DNA from: Bacteroidales bacterium KA00251
Lineage (GTDB): Bacteria > Bacteroidota > Bacteroidia > Bacteroidales > Porphyromonadaceae
NCBI GenBank assembly: GCA_001552775.1
Contig: KQ959253.1
Coordinates: forward strand, 133,001-174,624
Length of the DNA: 41,624 nucleotides
Direction: 5' to 3'
A program made the position numbers and the translations under genes. Shown piece by piece: positions 6,821-15,246 of this stretch; positions within the stretch are counted from its first letter, which is position 1; every line of letters begins with the position of its first letter. The notes beneath the pieces are model-generated. The model ran no database searches, was not told the origin of the DNA, and saw only the letters and a list, made by a program, of their open reading frames with translations.

Positions 6821-6847
6821 GAGACTGTTGCAAAAGTCAACAGTCTC
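6821..6847 (-). repeat. Solo 27-bp MITE-end hairpin, inverted
   Basis: Its reverse complement is GAGACTGTTG, loop ACTTTTG, CAACAGTCTC, identical to the right end of MITE copy C. CTAGG occurs 1 bp outside this end (6849-6853) and directly outside the partner hairpin (6397-6401), an almost exact 5-bp duplication. Confidence 0.85.
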
Positions 6848-6973
6848 GCTAGGAAAATGCTAGAAAGAGGATTAAGCTCCTGTCAGAAGAAAAGAAAAAT
6901 GCTAGAAAGGGAATGAGGGCTTTATAAATAGATTGCCCTAAAAAAAAGAGCAGGAAGAATATCCCCCCCCCCT

Positions 6974-7017
6974 CAAAAAAACAGAGAAGCGGTCTGGGCT
7001 ATTGCTCAGACCGCTTC
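6974..7017 (-). terminator. Terminator of modular lipoprotein gene
   Basis: GAAGCGGTCTG and GC pair with GC and CAGACCGCTTC (6986-7017) around a 4-nt loop with one mismatch. On the minus strand a T-run follows (6975-6981). A run of ten C (6963-6972) lies just beyond. Confidence 0.85.
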
Positions 7018-7077
7018 GGTTCCTATGTTAGAAAAGAAAGTTTATGGCCTTCTTATAGGCATTTCTTTCTCTTCGGA

Positions 7078-8523
7078 TTATCTTACGTTAGAGTTAAGTC
7101 TGCTAAAAGGAGAAACTTCCTTTGAAAGCTTTAGACCAGCTCGTGGTTGAATCATAGACTTGCTCAAACTTGTTTTTTGTTCTGCTGGAGAAATTTGTAG
7201 TGTAGCTACAATCAAACCTGCCATGTCAATGTATCTGATGTATAGCAATGCTTCGGCTTTACCGTCCTTAGAAACATAAGCATATCCTGGAGCGAAGTAT
7301 CCTTTTCCTCCGAGCCATCCATTCTCATGTTTACCATCTTTGTCCTTTTTGGGTACATAGCCGTTAGCATCCATCCAAGCTACAGTTTCTTTGCTAGCAA
7401 GTTTTCCTGCGTGTTTTATGGAGAGAGGAATACTGGTGATAAAGGGAACTCCACTACTAGGCTTGTTGATGTAATTAGCCATCATGATGTTTGTAGAAGC
7501 CGTTTTTTCGTCAATAACTGTGAACCCAATGTTTTCTGTTTTACTAACGTCTTTATCATTGATCTTTCTAAACCCAAGAGTGGTTTCAAACTCTTTGATC
7601 TGAGCAATGTCGTTGGTCATTAGTTTTTCAAAAGAGGGGATGTCTACTGCTGTAGAAACCATGTCATGACTATAGAAATCCGATTCGTAGGATTTACCAA
7701 TCATTAGAAGCATGTGAGCACCAAACTCTTTGCCTTGATCAGTTGGCATTGCGGTGAGGCGGATATAACTTTTCTTGTCATGAGACCCCACAAGGACAGT
7801 AGCTCCAGTTTCTTTATCCGTTACCTTCTTGACGTCAGAGAAACCATTCTTCTTCAACATTTTCATCGTTTCAGGACAGTTTTCTATAGTTTCCTTAACT
7901 AAGGCAAGGCAGCACCATCTATCCACGAAGTTAGCCCCATAGGATACAGCAGGGATAAGACCGAAGCTCTTGTTGACAAAAGCAGGGAGAGTCATTTGAC
8001 TGTTGAAGGCTACTTTGCCTTGTTGAGTTCTACCCATTTCTTTTTCATAAGCGAGTATGTCGTCTCCTACTGTCTGACCATTAAAGGCACTCATTAGTTT
8101 ATCACCACTCCAAAAAACGTCAAAGAGTAAAGCAGGAAGTTCGTTTTCTTTGATAATGGGTTTTTCACCTTTTTTATTAACGACTACATCGCATTCTGCT
8201 GTTTTTTCGCCAATAGTTACAACGATAGTGGTGCTACCTTTAGCGACAGCTTTTACCATACCATCAGCACTTACTGTGGCAATCTTGGTGTCTTTAGAAG
8301 CAAATTCAGGCGTAGCTTTTACATTAGCGGGGGTCCACTTTACGTTAAGCTTAGCAGTTTCTTTTTCGGGAGTACCAAGTTCAAGAGTCAAGGTAGAGGG
8401 TTCAACGATTAGCGCTGTTATTCCGCCCTTGTCCCCAGGTTTAGGGTCTTTTCCAGACTCTTTACAAGAAGCAAACCCTAGTAGTAGGGCTAGTGTTGCA
8501 AGGATTAAAGTTGTTCTTTTCAT
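7078..8523 (-). CDS. Modular lipoprotein with Ig-like (BIG2) domain
   Basis: A 481-residue protein. The lipobox FASC puts the lipid Cys at about residue 20. Residues ~35-120 form a bacterial Ig-like group 2 domain (TLTLELG, then SKDTKIATVSADGMVKAVAK and STTIVVT). The rest (~130-470) holds two copies of a ~150-residue module. Each has a conserved E-x-x-x-G-F/R motif early (AYEKEMGR; EFETTLGFRKI), ends with a helix of the type MLKKNGF or MDANGY, and then has a beta-rich tail. The same module architecture occurs in the lipoprotein at 34063-35694. I do not recognise the module. It is probably exposed on the outer membrane. Its promoter (-7 at 8617) and terminator (6974-7017) make it a single-gene unit. 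Confidence 0.8.
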   Translation of the reverse strand: MKRTTLILATLALLLGFASCKESGKDPKPGDKGGITALIVEPSTLTLELGTPEKETAKLNVKWTPANVKATPEFASKDTKIATVSADGMVKAVAKGSTTIVVTIGEKTAECDVVVNKKGEKPIIKENELPALLFDVFWSGDKLMSAFNGQTVGDDILAYEKEMGRTQQGKVAFNSQMTLPAFVNKSFGLIPAVSYGANFVDRWCCLALVKETIENCPETMKMLKKNGFSDVKKVTDKETGATVLVGSHDKKSYIRLTAMPTDQGKEFGAHMLLMIGKSYESDFYSHDMVSTAVDIPSFEKLMTNDIAQIKEFETTLGFRKINDKDVSKTENIGFTVIDEKTASTNIMMANYINKPSSGVPFITSIPLSIKHAGKLASKETVAWMDANGYVPKKDKDGKHENGWLGGKGYFAPGYAYVSKDGKAEALLYIRYIDMAGLIVATLQISPAEQKTSLSKSMIQPRAGLKLSKEVSPFSRLNSNVR

Positions 8524-8616
8524 ACTTTTATTACATGATTAAAATGTCTATTCTATTGGGGTCGACTGTGTCGTTACAACTTTATCGGTTGTGTGGCGAA
8601 TCTATTTGTCACACGT

Positions 8617-8624
8617 CAAAGATA
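8617..8624 (-). promoter_or_regulatory. -7 element for modular lipoprotein
   Basis: The minus strand reads TATCTTTG (8624-8617), an exact TAnnTTTG match about 95 bp before the ATG. No -33 TTTG at ideal spacing was found. Confidence 0.5.
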
Positions 8625-8678
8625 CAAAGAGTTTCTGAAATAATTATAGGCAATATGATATTTATTTGAAAAGAGTCG

Positions 8679-10340
8679 TTATAGATCGCTTTTTTCTTTA
8701 TTATTTAAGAACTCAAGGTGTTGCTTTCTCGATTTTGCTAAATAGCTAAATCGACTGCGAGGGATCGTCTTCATTGCTTCAAAGGGCCTTTGCCGTGAGG
8801 AAGGTAACACGCGACAGAGAATAAAGTAGAGCGAAAAGAGAAGAAGGTACAATCCTAGTAGTTCACTCTTGGAGATCGTTTTTTCATAAACTTCACTGGA
8901 AGGTATCAAGTAGTTTACCGAAAAGGAGACCCCCTTAAGAAGTCCACTGAGGAGCGAAAAGACCAAGTGCTGTACTGCTGGCACATAGGTTAGTAGAGGC
9001 GTAGCAAGTACTATAAAAAGGGAAAGGGGAATAATCAGTGAGGCAAGAAATACCAGTGGAATATTGCTCCAAAGAAAGAGTAACGGCACCCTGCCAAAAT
9101 GATAAAGTACTAAAGGAAAGGTGAGAAACTGAGCCGAAAAACAGAGGGCTATAGCCTGATAAAGGTAGTGGAGAAGAGGATGCCACTTGCCTTTCTTGGG
9201 TACCCTGAAGAAAGGTAGAAAGAGCAGAATGGAAAGCAGGGAGAGAAAACTGAGCTGAAACCCAATGTCAAAAAGATAACCAGGATGAAGCAAAAGCAAA
9301 AAAAGAGCGGTAAAAGCAAGGAGATTGATCGCATCCCTTGGAAGTGCTAAAAGAAGAGCTACTTGATAAAGCGTAACCATAGTGGCAGCTCGTACCGTAG
9401 GAGCTGAAAAGCCTGTAAGAGTAGCAAAAAGCCATGCCACGACAATAATTACAAGAGAAGGAAGATGCCGCAAAGAAGGGTAGCGATAAAGACCCCTTAG
9501 AAGTAAAAAGACAAAGCCACAAACGACTGCAAGATGAAAGCCACTGACTGAAAGCAAGTGGGCTGTGCCTAGCGTACGAAAAGCTTCGCTTATTCCGTTA
9601 AGCTCTCTACTCTTGTAGCCAAGAGCAATAGCTGCCACGAAGGCTTTCTCCTCTTTGCTTAAAGGAAGCGAGTCGATTCGTTGCAGGTAGCGCGCTCTTA
9701 GGTCTTGTGCTTTTTCTTGTAGCGAGCCGGCTTCTCCTCGGTACTTTATCGTATATAGAGAGTCTCGAGTCGAAAGGGTACCACTACAGTTTTTGCTCCT
9801 TAGCCAAGACCTATAGCTAGGAAGCTTCACTTCGTGGAGTAGTCTAGGGCTAGAGATACCGACGGCAATTGTATCACCCTCTTTAGGAGGGGTGAGGTTA
9901 CTTCTCTCCTTGGCGTAGAGGTAAAGCATCCACCGTGATCTTTGGGGCAAGGAGTCGGCATAAACGATCTCTAGGGGGAGACGAAGTGCGCGCTCGGTGT
10001 GCTGGGGAGTATCTACGATACGTCCAATGATCTGTCCACTTCCCCAAGGGGAAATCCTCTCCACGTTCCTCCACTCGTAGTAGTTTGCTATATAGCCAGC
10101 CGAAAAACTTGCAAAAATAAGCAAGCCATAGCTCCAAATTCCCTTCAAAAGAAAAGAAAAACGTAAGGAAAAAGAAGCCACTAAAGCAAGGAGGAGAGCT
10201 AGAGCCGTAAAACTTGATAGGAGGAGAGCAACTGTCCAAGAAGGATGCGACTCCGCGAGAAAGATGCCAGGGATAAAAGCCATCACCATGCCTAGAGCTG
10301 GCCGACGAGAGAGACTTTGTAAGGTATCAAGCATCTGCAT
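8679..10340 (-). CDS. comEC: ComEC/Rec2-type DNA uptake channel protein
   Basis: About 553 residues from the ATG at 10340; the open frame extends only two codons further upstream, to a TTG. ComEC passes single-stranded DNA across the inner membrane in natural transformation. N-terminal hydrophobic segments and a DUF4131-like region (~1-180) precede the competence core with LLSVSGFHLAVVCGFVF (family SVSGLH) and about eight more membrane helices. The protein ends in a short basic tail, so the C-terminal metallo-beta-lactamase domain of long ComEC forms is absent, as in many Bacteroidetes homologues. It follows the rpe terminator, so it is probably transcribed separately; no clear promoter was seen. 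No other competence genes are in the window. Confidence 0.88.
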   Translation of the reverse strand: MQMLDTLQSLSRRPALGMVMAFIPGIFLAESHPSWTVALLLSSFTALALLLALVASFSLRFSFLLKGIWSYGLLIFASFSAGYIANYYEWRNVERISPWGSGQIIGRIVDTPQHTERALRLPLEIVYADSLPQRSRWMLYLYAKERSNLTPPKEGDTIAVGISSPRLLHEVKLPSYRSWLRSKNCSGTLSTRDSLYTIKYRGEAGSLQEKAQDLRARYLQRIDSLPLSKEEKAFVAAIALGYKSRELNGISEAFRTLGTAHLLSVSGFHLAVVCGFVFLLLRGLYRYPSLRHLPSLVIIVVAWLFATLTGFSAPTVRAATMVTLYQVALLLALPRDAINLLAFTALFLLLLHPGYLFDIGFQLSFLSLLSILLFLPFFRVPKKGKWHPLLHYLYQAIALCFSAQFLTFPLVLYHFGRVPLLFLWSNIPLVFLASLIIPLSLFIVLATPLLTYVPAVQHLVFSLLSGLLKGVSFSVNYLIPSSEVYEKTISKSELLGLYLLLFSLYFILCRVLPSSRQRPFEAMKTIPRSRFSYLAKSRKQHLEFLNNKEKSDL

Positions 10341-10370
10341 GGGCAATTTTTAGCTCCCTTATTCTAATAA

Positions 10371-10410
10371 AAATGGTCTCTATAGCATCTTATTGCGAGC
10401 GATAGAGACC
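10371..10410 (-). terminator. Terminator downstream of rpe
   Basis: GGTCTCTAT (10375-10383) pairs with ATAGAGACC (10402-10410). On the minus strand the stem is followed by ATTTTTATT. It closes the aroQ-to-rpe gene run. Confidence 0.8.
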
Positions 10411-10464
10411 AGGCTGTTTGTGGCATCTTTAGACTAGAAATAGGGAGTCTTACAGTCGCTAGAG

Positions 10465-11130
10465 CTAGTCTTTAAGCTCTTTGAGCTGTCGGATGGCTAG
10501 GTGTGGATCGGAGTGTCCGAAGACAAAGCTACCTGCAACAAGAGCATCTACACCAGCGTCTAGTAGTTGTCTGCCCGTTTCAAGATTTACCCCTCCATCT
10601 ACTTCTACGAGAGTGGAGAGTCCTCTTCGTTTGATTTCTGCTTTTAGGCGTCTTGCTTTATCCAATATACGGGGAATAAACTTTTGTCCACCAAATCCGG
10701 GGTTCACACTCATCAGTAGCACTAGGTCGCACTCCTCTAGCACATCAAAGATAAGCTCAACAGGGGTGTGAGGGTTAAGCGTGACACCTGCCTTCATACC
10801 TGCTGCCCGAATAGCCGAAAGAGAGCGATGAAGGTGTGGAGAAACTTCGTAGTGGATAAGGAGATTTTGCACCTCAAGTTTAGCTAGGTCGTTGAGGAAT
10901 TTCAAGGGCTCAACAATCATGAGGTGTACATCGAGTGGCTTTTTGAGAATAGGACGAATAGCCTCTAGAATAGGAAATCCAAAAGAGAGGTTGGGTACAA
11001 ATACGCCGTCCATTACATCAATGTGGAGCCAGTCAGCATCGCTTTGGTTAATCATCTCTATGGCCTCTTGCAGGTGAAGAAAGTCGGCCGAGAGTAACGA
11101 AGGAGAGATAATAGGAGTTTGTATCGGCAT
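10465..11130 (-). CDS. rpe: Ribulose-phosphate 3-epimerase
   Basis: A 221-residue TIM-barrel enzyme that interconverts ribulose 5-phosphate and xylulose 5-phosphate in the pentose phosphate pathway. Diagnostic motifs are present in order: SPSLLSADF near the start, HIDVMDGVFVPN (acid and metal ligands), DVHLMI, MSVNPGFGGQKF (phosphate loop), and EVDGGVN with the catalytic Asp. Length is normal for the family. It starts 7 bp after the U32-family gene on the same strand and is the last gene before the terminator at 10371-10410, so it is co-transcribed with the upstream RNA-modification and glycolytic genes. Confidence 0.95.
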   Translation of the reverse strand: MPIQTPIISPSLLSADFLHLQEAIEMINQSDADWLHIDVMDGVFVPNLSFGFPILEAIRPILKKPLDVHLMIVEPLKFLNDLAKLEVQNLLIHYEVSPHLHRSLSAIRAAGMKAGVTLNPHTPVELIFDVLEECDLVLLMSVNPGFGGQKFIPRILDKARRLKAEIKRRGLSTLVEVDGGVNLETGRQLLDAGVDALVAGSFVFGHSDPHLAIRQLKELKD

Positions 11131-11137
11131 AGGATAT

Positions 11138-12466
11138 TTATTGTTCTTGAAATGCAGGTTGTTTTACTTTCCGTTCTTCAAAGGTATAAATACGGTCGTT
11201 TACTCTTACTCGATCAGGGCAAGGTATACTGATTACACTTCCTTTTGGGGCATGTTCTACGGCATTGTCGTCAAGGCGCATTTCGCTGAGTTGGAGTCGT
11301 ACAATGCCTGTAGTAGGACCTGTAATGAGGAGTTCTTCGCCTTTACATAAATCGCCCGCCTCAAGGGTAAGCTCGGCTACTCTGAGTTTTGAAAAGTAGT
11401 TGGTCACTTTTCCCCGATATACTTTTTGCTTTGTGGCTGAGGAGCCGTATTCGCTCGTCCATTCTCCAAGTCTTTGTCCGAGATAATACCCATTCCAGAA
11501 ACCACGATTGAAGACGGTAGCCAATCTTGTGTCCCACGCTGCAATCTGTTTTTCGTTATAAGTGCCGTTGCATACAGCATTGATCGCTTCTTTGTAGCAT
11601 CGTACTACAGTGTCGACATATTCAGGACCTCTTGCTCTTCCCTCTATCTTGAAGACACGTACCCCAGCGTCCATCATTTTATTGATAAAGTGGATGGTTT
11701 TAAGATCTTTGGGAGACATGATATTTTCGTTGTCTACCTCCAATTCAATGTCGCTTGTCTTGTCGTGCACAATATAGGGGCGGCGACACACCTGTCCGCA
11801 TGCTCCACGATTGGCAGAGCGTCCAAGCTCATGAAGGGAAAGGTAGCATTTGCCTGAGACAGCCATGCAGAGAGCACCATGAGCAAACATTTCGATACGT
11901 ACTGGCTTCCCATGAGGACCCAATATAGGACGAGTACGAATCTCATGGTAGATATGGGCTACATCTTCTAGGCACACTTCACGAGCCAATACCACGACAT
12001 CGGCAAATTGGGAATAGAAGGTAAGTGCATCTACATTGGTAATGTTGAGCTGTGTAGAGAGATGCACTTCCATCTTTTGCTTGCGGCAATAAGAGAGTGC
12101 GGCTACATCGGAGGCTATAATAGCGGAAACACCAGCTTGGACAGCATTGTCTACCACTTCTCGCATAAGAGGTAGATCTTTTTCATACAGGATCGTATTG
12201 AGAGTAAGGTAGCTTTTTACGTTGTGCTTACGACAGATGTCAACAATCTTAAAGAGGTCCTCGCTAGTAAAGTTGGCTGCTGAGCCTGTACGCATATTAA
12301 GTCCACCGATGCCGAAGTAGATACTGTCGGCACCAGCATGGATTGCTGCCATTAAAGACTCGTAGCTCCCAGCCGGAGCCATTACTTCAAAGTCTTGAAT
12401 GGTGTAGTCCTGTTTTGTTTTTTGTGCTTGGGATAAAGACTCTATCATAGTGCAAAGATAGCTCAT
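11138..12466 (-). CDS. U32-family protein, probable TrhP-type tRNA hydroxylation factor
   Basis: A 442-residue peptidase-U32 family protein. The signature EMFAHGALCMAVSGKCYLS and the following GACGQVC give four conserved cysteines (200, 207, 223, 227) that bind an iron-sulfur cluster in this family. The N-terminal half is a TIM-barrel with MAPAGSYESLMAA and AGADSIYFG. The length fits E. coli TrhP (YegQ), which with prephenate makes 5-hydroxyuridine at tRNA position 34, better than the longer RlhA, which acts on 23S rRNA. The ATG overlaps the stop of the O-methyltransferase gene by 4 bp (ATGA), pointing to translational coupling. An internal -7 element (TATCTTTG, 12460-12453) sits just before Met7 (12448), a possible second start. 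Confidence 0.82.
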   Translation of the reverse strand: MSYLCTMIESLSQAQKTKQDYTIQDFEVMAPAGSYESLMAAIHAGADSIYFGIGGLNMRTGSAANFTSEDLFKIVDICRKHNVKSYLTLNTILYEKDLPLMREVVDNAVQAGVSAIIASDVAALSYCRKQKMEVHLSTQLNITNVDALTFYSQFADVVVLAREVCLEDVAHIYHEIRTRPILGPHGKPVRIEMFAHGALCMAVSGKCYLSLHELGRSANRGACGQVCRRPYIVHDKTSDIELEVDNENIMSPKDLKTIHFINKMMDAGVRVFKIEGRARGPEYVDTVVRCYKEAINAVCNGTYNEKQIAAWDTRLATVFNRGFWNGYYLGQRLGEWTSEYGSSATKQKVYRGKVTNYFSKLRVAELTLEAGDLCKGEELLITGPTTGIVRLQLSEMRLDDNAVEHAPKGSVISIPCPDRVRVNDRIYTFEERKVKQPAFQEQ

Positions 12467-13128
12467 TCTACTTTACGCATGAGGGTAAGACCATCTCTAA
12501 GGGGTAAGAGTACCGTTTCTACACGAGGGTCTTGTGCTACAGTTTGGTTGAATGAGAGTATGCCTTGTGTCTGGGAATCTGTAGGAGTTGGGACTTCTAT
12601 CACTTTCCCATCCCACAGGGTGTTGTCGGCTAAGATCAAAGCTCCTGGAGGGAGAGCCTCAATTAGTAAATGGTAGTAGTGAAGATAGTGACGTTTATTG
12701 GCGTCTATATAGACGAAGTCAAAGAGAACCTCTTTTAGTAGTGAGGGAATAAGCTCTTCCGCGTGGCCAATGAGTAACTCAATCCGCTTGCTGTAGGCTG
12801 ATTTTGCAAAGTTGTTGCGGATGAAGTCTTCCATTTCATCGCACACTTCAATCGTATACACTTTAGCTTGTGGGGAAGGAGCCGTTGCCTCAAGCCCTTC
12901 TGCTAGACAAAGGGTACTATAGCCACTGTATGTGCCTAGCTCAAGTATGTTTCTAGGTCGGAATAAGGCGACTAGCATTTTTAGTAGTCGGCCTTGCAGA
13001 TGACCAGAAAGCATACGAGGCTGGAGTAAATGAATGTATGCCTCTCGTCTTAGCTCTGATAAGTAAAGAGGTTCGCGAGAGCTATTCTCCTCAATGTATT
13101 GCTCAAGTTTGTCTGAAATAAAAGGCAT
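12463..13128 (-). CDS. SAM-dependent O-methyltransferase, TrmR-like
   Basis: A 221-residue class I methyltransferase of the Methyltransf_3 (COMT-like) family. Motif I is ILELGTYSGYST (61-72). VYIDANKRHY and LILADNTLWDG carry the expected metal-binding and catalytic Asp/Asn residues. B. subtilis TrmR (YrrM), about the same length, methylates 5-hydroxyuridine-34 to 5-methoxyuridine and is encoded next to U32-family genes. The same pairing here, with a 4-bp overlap, makes TrmR the best guess, but a small-molecule catechol-type methyltransferase remains possible. The 103-bp gap upstream of it, after pyk, contains only a weak promoter-like TATCTTTC and no terminator. Confidence 0.8.
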   Translation of the reverse strand: MPFISDKLEQYIEENSSREPLYLSELRREAYIHLLQPRMLSGHLQGRLLKMLVALFRPRNILELGTYSGYSTLCLAEGLEATAPSPQAKVYTIEVCDEMEDFIRNNFAKSAYSKRIELLIGHAEELIPSLLKEVLFDFVYIDANKRHYLHYYHLLIEALPPGALILADNTLWDGKVIEVPTPTDSQTQGILSFNQTVAQDPRVETVLLPLRDGLTLMRKVE

Positions 13129-13231
13129 TTTTCCTTGCTAGTGAGGATGACTTTTTGCCATTACCTCTCTGAGTTGCTGATCGGAAATGAAAGATAGGGC
13201 CTCTAGATTGTGAGGCTGTGTACACTCTTTG

Positions 13232-14662
13232 CTACGCTTTATACTTATGAAGGAGTCGCGTTACTGTTTCAATCTCTAAGCGTGTAGTAGAGCCTTCTGC
13301 ACCTACATTACCACTCATATGGGCTACGCGATCCTCTCGGATAAGGCATCCTTCTTGAATTAGTTTTTGTAAAGCTGCAATAAGGTTTTCATTTTTGCCC
13401 TTTTCAAGGGGTACATATTCCGTTGTAACGCCATAAGAAAGGGACAGCTCTCGTGTTGTTCGTTCTACATAGCATACAGCATAGATGGGTACAGTTCCAC
13501 GGAAGGCAGATAGATAGCGTGCTGTACGTCCTGTATAGCTATCTGCAAGTAGAGCCTTTACATTGAGCTTAGATATACTTTTAACGGCTTGTTTAGCGAG
13601 GAATGCTGTAGTCGTAAGGTCGTCTCCTTCTATGGGTACTCTAATGTCGTTGGCACTTGTGAGACTCTTTTCGGCTTCTACAATGATACGACTCATGGTA
13701 CGAACTGCCTCTACTGGATACTTTCCATTGGCTGTCTCACCACTCAGCATTACCGCATCAGTACGATAATATATTGCATTGGCTACATCGGAGACTTCTG
13801 CACGAGTAGGGCGCGGAGACTTGATCATTGTGTGGAGCATTTGTGTGGCCACAATCACAGGTTTCTTGCGCTCTATGCACTTCCGAATAATAAGTCTTTG
13901 GATAGCGGGAATCTTTTCAATGGGTACCTCTATCCCGAGGTCTCCACGGGCAATCATTATCCCATAGGAGACTTGTAGGATCTCATTGATGTTGTCTACC
14001 CCCTCTTGATTTTCTATTTTGGAGATAATCGCAATGGGGGAGTTGTGCTCTTCAAGGATTTGCTTTACCGCCATTACATCATTTTTATTACGAACAAAGG
14101 AGTGTGCTATAAAGTCAACATCTCTTTTTATTGCATGTTCTATAAATTGACGGTCACGATCGGTAATAGAGGGAAGGTCAATGCGGCAACTAGGTACATT
14201 TACACTTTTGCGACTTCCGAGCTCTCCATCGCAGAGGATTTGACAGTATAGCACCTTCCCTTCAATATGGGTCACTTCAATCTCTATGATACCATCATCT
14301 ATGAGAATGTGTGTGCCTGGTTTGACGTCGTTTGCGATGTTTTCGTAAGAGAAATAAATGGTATCCTTCGTGGAGGTTTGATTTTTGTCGCCAATGATCT
14401 TTACTTGGTCTCCAGTTGAAAAGCATATCGGAGACTCTACCTTTGTGGTACGAATCTCTGGTCCTTTGGTGTCCACTAGAATCCCAATATAGGGGCTTAC
14501 CTTGCGTACGTTGTCAATTACTTTGTCCATCCCTTCAAGAGTCATATGAGCCGTGTTGAGACGTACGACATTTACGCCTTCCTCTACGAGACTACGGATA
14601 AAGTCAACATCGCAACGAAGGTCTGAGATCGTAGCGACAATCTTTGTCAGTTTCCTATTCAT
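13232..14662 (-). CDS. pyk: Pyruvate kinase
   Basis: A 476-residue enzyme for the last ATP-forming step of glycolysis (phosphoenolpyruvate to pyruvate). Visible motifs: VRLNTAHM near the start (substrate loop), DTKGPEIRTT (the R-T-K-G-P-E-type region), ISKIENQEG with the catalytic Lys, MIARGDLGIEVP (metal ligands), and PTRAEVSDVANAIYYRTDAV leading to MLSGETA. The C-terminal domain carries an allosteric-site-like DSYTGRTARYLSAFR. Length is normal. It starts 9 bp after the stop of aroQ on the same strand, so the two share a transcript. Confidence 0.96.
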   Translation of the reverse strand: MNRKLTKIVATISDLRCDVDFIRSLVEEGVNVVRLNTAHMTLEGMDKVIDNVRKVSPYIGILVDTKGPEIRTTKVESPICFSTGDQVKIIGDKNQTSTKDTIYFSYENIANDVKPGTHILIDDGIIEIEVTHIEGKVLYCQILCDGELGSRKSVNVPSCRIDLPSITDRDRQFIEHAIKRDVDFIAHSFVRNKNDVMAVKQILEEHNSPIAIISKIENQEGVDNINEILQVSYGIMIARGDLGIEVPIEKIPAIQRLIIRKCIERKKPVIVATQMLHTMIKSPRPTRAEVSDVANAIYYRTDAVMLSGETANGKYPVEAVRTMSRIIVEAEKSLTSANDIRVPIEGDDLTTTAFLAKQAVKSISKLNVKALLADSYTGRTARYLSAFRGTVPIYAVCYVERTTRELSLSYGVTTEYVPLEKGKNENLIAALQKLIQEGCLIREDRVAHMSGNVGAEGSTTRLEIETVTRLLHKYKA

Positions 14663-14671
14663 AACTTAATT

Positions 14672-15130
14672 TTAGGCTTTAGTTTTTTGCTTATTGAGAT
14701 GATGGAGTAATGCTACTAAGGCTAGTTTATAGCTTTCCAAACCGAAGCCAGAAATTACTCCCATGCAGCACTCTGAGAGTAGCGACTGACGGCGGATTGC
14801 TTCGCGCGCGTAGATATTGGTAAGGTGTACTTCTACTACAGGTACGCGAATGGATCGGATAGCATCGGCAAGAGCTAGGGAGGTGTGACTATAGGCTCCT
14901 GCATTGATTACAACGCCTTGTATTTCGCTTTCTTTATGGAGAGTCTCATGAAGAGCGTCAATAAGGTCTCCTTCGTGGTTACTTTGGAAGAGAGAAAGAG
15001 AAGGGTAGTAGGGGAGAAGCTCTTGCTGGTAATAGGATTCAAAGCTTTCTTTACCATATAGATTGGGCTCTCTGATACCTAGTAGGTTTAGATTGGGACC
15101 ATTAAGAATAAGAATTTTAGGTGTCTTCAT
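14672..15130 (-). CDS. aroQ: 3-dehydroquinate dehydratase, type II
   Basis: A 152-residue enzyme of the shikimate pathway (3-dehydroquinate to 3-dehydroshikimate). The type II signature is complete: NGPNLNLLGIREPNLYG with the catalytic Tyr in the lid, SNHEGDLID, INAGAYSHTSLALADA, and VEVHLTNIYAREAIRR with the catalytic His. Type II enzymes are small dodecamers. It is the first gene of the run aroQ-pyk-methyltransferase-U32-rpe and has a -7 element at 15163-15170. The shikimate pathway leads to prephenate, the cofactor source for TrhP-type tRNA hydroxylation encoded downstream, which gives the operon a possible logic. Confidence 0.95.
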   Translation of the reverse strand: MKTPKILILNGPNLNLLGIREPNLYGKESFESYYQQELLPYYPSLSLFQSNHEGDLIDALHETLHKESEIQGVVINAGAYSHTSLALADAIRSIRVPVVEVHLTNIYAREAIRRQSLLSECCMGVISGFGLESYKLALVALLHHLNKQKTKA

Positions 15131-15162
15131 AGAGCTTGTTTCTTTCTGTCTTTTTTGCCTTT

Positions 15163-15170
15163 CAAATTTA
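15163..15170 (-). promoter_or_regulatory. -7 element for aroQ operon
   Basis: The minus strand reads TAAATTTG, an exact TAnnTTTG match, 32 bp before the aroQ ATG. No -33 TTTG at standard spacing. Confidence 0.5.
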
Positions 15171-15246
15171 CAGAATTACTTCGACTATACTGCATTTGAT
15201 TTTGAGGAGAAGAAGCAAGACGTATAGGTACTACTCTGCGTTGTTC

